A stretch of DNA of 64,000 bases from the NCBI RefSeq assembly GCF_013359735.1, contig NZ_JABFMX010000007.1, forward strand, positions 1 to 64,000. The letters are read 5' to 3'. The notes below the pieces were generated by a model that saw only the letters and a list, made by a program, of their open reading frames with translations, was not told the origin of the DNA and made no database searches. The DNA is from Arthrobacter sp. C9C5 (GTDB lineage: Bacteria > Actinomycetota > Actinomycetes > Actinomycetales > Micrococcaceae). The position numbers and the translations under genes are program-made. The number at the start of each line of letters is the position of its first letter. Positions within the stretch are counted from its first letter, which is position 1. Below, one piece after another: positions 61,387-64,000 of the stretch.

Positions 61387-62367
61387 ATGACTCGCCGAGC
61401 AGAATCTCCTCACGCGCCGCGCTTGCTGCGCGTGCTCATCGCTTTCATCGCCGCGCTCGTGTTGCCAGTCACCGTCAGTGCTGCCACCGTCAATGCTGCC
61501 GCCGTCGCGGGTGGCGAAGAATCCGCCAGCACGTGGACGGTCCAGGTCGGGTCCGAATCCTCGAGCCAGGCCATCCAGGGCATGGCCTTCCTGCCCGGAA
61601 ACATTTACATCAACGCGGGCGACAAGGTCACCTGGGAGGCCAACTCCGCTGAGATCCATACCGTGACGTTCCTGGCTAAAGGCCAGTCCCTGAGGTCCAC
61701 CCAGCCCTTCAACCCATCGTTGCCGCAGAACATCTACCAGCGGGGCGGCAAGGCCTATGACGGGCATTCGTATTACAACTCCGGGGTCATGACCAACGTG
61801 TCCGACAGTGGCTTCAAGCAAGTCACGAAATACACCCTGGCATTCCCGCACAAGGGCAACTTCACCTATTACTGCCTGGTCCACGGCATGGCCATGAAAG
61901 GAGTAGTCCACGTCCGGGCGGCCGGAACCGACTACCCATACAGCCAGGCGCAGTACGACCGCCAGTCGGCGAGGCAGGAACGGGCCATCCTGCGGGACGG
62001 ACGCCAGGCATGGGAGGACGCCCGGGACCAGGCGGACGAGCACACCGTGATCGCGGGAACGGATAACGGAACGTCCATGGTGATGCGCTTCGTCCAGCAG
62101 AAGGTCGAAATCCGTGTGGGCGAGAAAGTGACGTTCGTCAACAGCGGTATGGGCGCCCCGCACACCGTCACCTTTGGCAAGGAACCCGCCAATGTCTTTG
62201 TCCCCCGGGGTAACCCGGCCAAGTTTGCCGGTGGAGACCTCAACTCAGGAATCATGCCCCCGCACAGCAAGTTCACCGTGACCTTCACCAAGGCCGGCGA
62301 ATTCGACTACATCTGCGGCCTGCATGACTTCATGGGCATGGTGGGCACCGTGGAAGTCCGGAGGTAA
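61387..62367 (+). CDS. Secreted two-domain cupredoxin (plastocyanin-like)
   Basis: The protein has 326 aa from ATG 61387 (AAAGGA 9-14 nt upstream). A signal peptide ends near residue 38. Domain 1 (about 45-180) has copper ligands in EIHTVTF and YYCLVHGMAM. Domain 2 (about 215-326) has them in APHTVTF and YICGLHDFMGM. Each carries the His, Cys, His and Met of a type-1 copper site. A helical linker rich in Arg, Gln and Asp joins them. It has no lipobox, so it is probably released or wall-associated. It may shuttle electrons or bind copper outside the cell. Confidence 0.88.
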   Translation: MTRRAESPHAPRLLRVLIAFIAALVLPVTVSAATVNAAAVAGGEESASTWTVQVGSESSSQAIQGMAFLPGNIYINAGDKVTWEANSAEIHTVTFLAKGQSLRSTQPFNPSLPQNIYQRGGKAYDGHSYYNSGVMTNVSDSGFKQVTKYTLAFPHKGNFTYYCLVHGMAMKGVVHVRAAGTDYPYSQAQYDRQSARQERAILRDGRQAWEDARDQADEHTVIAGTDNGTSMVMRFVQQKVEIRVGEKVTFVNSGMGAPHTVTFGKEPANVFVPRGNPAKFAGGDLNSGIMPPHSKFTVTFTKAGEFDYICGLHDFMGMVGTVEVRR

Positions 62368-62391
62368 CCGGGCGGAGCGACTACGGGCGCG

Positions 62392-63216
62392 TTACTGCTT
62401 CCACCAGGTGTCGAAAATGGTGACCGGGACGGTGCGCTTGTGCCGGGTCCGCAGGTATTTCTGCTCGATCAGCTCGGCCGCGGCGTCGGGGATGTCGCGG
62501 CCTTCGAGGTAATCGTCGATCTGGTCGTAGCTCAGGCCGAGTTCTTCCTCGTCGGTGCGCCCGGGCTTGTGGTCCAGGAGGTCCGCCGTCGGGACCTTCT
62601 CCCAGATGCGGGCCGGGGCGCCGAGTTCGGCCAGCAGGGCGCGGTTCTGGCGCTTGTTCAGGCCGAACAGCGGCAGGATGTCCGCGCCGCCGTCGCCGTA
62701 TTTGGTGAAGAATCCGGTCACGGATTCGGCGCCGTGGTCGGTGCCGATCACCAGGTAGTTGTGCTCCCCGGCCAGGGCGTACTGGGCGATCATGCGTGTG
62801 CGGGCCTTGGTGTTGCCCTTGTGGAAGTCGGAAATGCCGTTGCCCACGGTTTTTTCGAATTCATCCTCGAAGCCGTCCACCGCGGCCGAGATGTTGAAGG
62901 TCCACTCCGTCTTGGCCCGCACAAAGTCCAGGGCCGCCTGGGCGTCGTCCTCATCGTGCTGCACGCCGTAGGGAAGCCGCACCGCGACGAAGTTCGCCTC
63001 CTCGCCCTCGGCCTCGAGCTCCTCGACCGCCAGTTGCGCCAGCCGTCCGGCCAGCGAGGAGTCGAGGCCGCCGGAGATGCCCAGGACGAAGCCCTTGGTG
63101 TGGCTGGCCTTGAGATAGTCCTTGAGGAACGTGACGCGTTTGCGCACCTCCCCGGCGGGGTCGATCCGGGGCTGCACGCCCATTTCTTCAATGATCTTCG
63201 CCTGGAGTTCACGCAT
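62392..63216 (-). CDS. nadE: Ammonia-dependent NAD+ synthetase
   Basis: The protein has 274 aa. The PP-loop [20 protein letters not shown] lies at residues about 40-60, followed by [51 protein letters not shown] and the C-terminal [22 protein letters not shown]. These match E. coli-type NadE, which amidates deamido-NAD with ammonia. There is no glutaminase domain. It is convergent with the cupredoxin gene and divergent from the oxidoreductase gene. Confidence 0.95.
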   Translation of the reverse strand: MRELQAKIIEEMGVQPRIDPAGEVRKRVTFLKDYLKASHTKGFVLGISGGLDSSLAGRLAQLAVEELEAEGEEANFVAVRLPYGVQHDEDDAQAALDFVRAKTEWTFNISAAVDGFEDEFEKTVGNGISDFHKGNTKARTRMIAQYALAGEHNYLVIGTDHGAESVTGFFTKYGDGGADILPLFGLNKRQNRALLAELGAPARIWEKVPTADLLDHKPGRTDEEELGLSYDQIDDYLEGRDIPDAAAELIEQKYLRTRHKRTVPVTIFDTWWKQ

Positions 63217-63403
63217 GCCTCACAGCCTAGCCAGCCGTGTCAATCAGGCTCAACTGTTGCCGGCCGGCCAGTGTGTGGCCCGGGGCGGCTCCGGCGGCGG
63301 AATGCGCTGCGCTTCCGGGCCAGCGCTGCGCGGATCCGCGGTGCCCGCGTCCGGAACCGCCGCGAAAACCCCCTCCCGCCGGCACCCCTCGCAGGCGTAG
63401 CGT

Positions 63404-64000
63404 ATGGCCATGGAGACGACGGGATGCGTGGTGGTGGGCGGCGGCCCGGCCGGGATGATGCTCGGCCTGCTCCTGGCCCGGGCCGGGGTGCAGGTGACGG
63501 TCCTGGAAAAGCACGCGGACTTCCTGCGCGACTTCCGCGGCGACACGGTGCACCCATCCACCATCCGGCTGATCGACGAACTCGGCCTCGGCCAGGAATT
63601 CCGCCGCCTGCCGCAAAGCCGCCTGCGGAGCGTCGTGTTCCCGGTCCCGGGCGGGCCGCCGGTGACCATGGGCGACTTTGATTCCCTGCGGCCGCCGTAC
63701 AACTACATCGCCATGATGCCGCAGTGGGATTTCCTGAACTTCCTGGCCGCAGCTGCTGCCGAGGAGCCCGGGTTCACCCTGCTCATGAACCACACGGCCA
63801 CCGGGCTGGTCCGCGACGGGGGCCGTGTCCGCGGGGTCCGGTTCCGCACCCCGGACGGCACGCAGGACGAGCTCCGGGCCGACCTGGTGGTTGCGACGGA
63901 CGGCCGCCACTCCGCGTTGCGTGCCGCCGTCGGGCTGGCCCCGAAAGAGTTTCCGGTGCCTTTCGACACCTGGTGGTTCCGGCTGCCCCGGTATCCTGCC
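63404..64000 (+). CDS. FAD-dependent monooxygenase/oxidoreductase, N-terminal part (cut by the right edge)
   Basis: The visible 199 residues begin MAMETTGCVVVGGGPAGMML, the FAD-binding GxGxxG fold, with LEKHADFLRDFRGDTVHPST, the conserved RGD-like segment, next. LRADLVVATDGRHSALR is the second FAD motif (DG) of aromatic-ring hydroxylase-like enzymes. ATG 63410 is an alternative start. The rest of the protein, including its substrate domain, lies outside the window, so the substrate cannot be judged. Confidence 0.88.
   Translation, partial: MAMETTGCVVVGGGPAGMMLGLLLARAGVQVTVLEKHADFLRDFRGDTVHPSTIRLIDELGLGQEFRRLPQSRLRSVVFPVPGGPPVTMGDFDSLRPPYNYIAMMPQWDFLNFLAAAAAEEPGFTLLMNHTATGLVRDGGRVRGVRFRTPDGTQDELRADLVVATDGRHSALRAAVGLAPKEFPVPFDTWWFRLPRYPA

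Overview
This window is a piece of chromosome from a high-GC actinobacterium, most likely Arthrobacter, Pseudarthrobacter or a close relative in the Micrococcaceae. The evidence is uniform high GC, frequent GTG and TTG starts, short gene spacing with many 4-nt ATGA/GTGA overlaps, and gene families typical of that group (an Asp23-DUF2273-DUF6286-AmaP operon, a PAS-ANTAR protein, a short actinobacterial cold-shock protein, kdpFABCDE). I see no insertion sequence, prophage, plasmid or CRISPR signature. The assignment is from pattern recognition, not from a database search.

Layout. 1-6.4 kb: a truncated and frameshifted cell-wall-hydrolase-like gene with a structured 5' leader, a CDF zinc transporter, a small zincin, an EamA transporter, a divergent lysG-like/LysE pair and a PHP-domain protein. 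6.6-7.1 kb: tRNA-Glu, tRNA-Asp and tRNA-Phe with a terminator and a long imperfect inverted repeat. 7.2-10.1 kb: a lipoprotein, then a five-gene Asp23/AmaP envelope-stress operon. 10.3-15.1 kb: a CUT1 sugar ABC transporter without ATPase, a small membrane protein and a LacI regulator, with a cre-like operator upstream. 15.1-16.9 kb: an unknown protein and exonuclease III. 17.0-26.4 kb: valine (isobutyryl-CoA) degradation (mmsA, 3-hydroxyisobutyryl-CoA hydrolase, mmsB, enoyl-CoA hydratase), then a methyltransferase, a DUF1761 protein, and a MarR / acyl-CoA synthetase operon divergent from an acyl-CoA dehydrogenase.

26.4-28.8 kb: a PAS-GAF-GGDEF diguanylate cyclase and a DinB-like protein. 28.8-39.9 kb: a potassium island with a complete kdpFABCDE operon preceded by a 39-codon membrane ORF, an APC-type permease and an unknown protein. 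The kdp and permease promoters share a tandem 11-bp-period repeat that looks like a KdpE box. 40-45 kb: a RhtB/LysE exporter, PAS-ANTAR protein, cold-shock protein, glycosyltransferase and two alpha/beta hydrolases. 45-48.2 kb: a rifampin-phosphotransferase-like three-domain PEP-utilising enzyme and an ABM-type small protein. 48.2-52.1 kb: a zinc alcohol dehydrogenase, and a TetR regulator divergent from an MFS exporter and a 3-hydroxyacyl-CoA dehydrogenase.

52.1-61.1 kb: an acid-catabolism cluster read leftward from 60.1 kb (CoA-transferase A and B, SCP-x-type thiolase, a 68-aa unknown, PucR regulator, MHS-type transporter, acyl-CoA ligase, SDR), divergent from an IclR regulator, with repeated TCCAC-N3-GTGGA operators between them. 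61.3-64 kb: a secreted two-domain cupredoxin, NAD synthetase, and the start of an FAD monooxygenase cut by the right edge. The most useful leads are the extra kdp small ORF, the shared KdpE-box candidate, the 17-bp element shared by mmsA and the acyl-CoA dehydrogenase, the IclR operator triplet, and the structured leader of the cell-wall gene.
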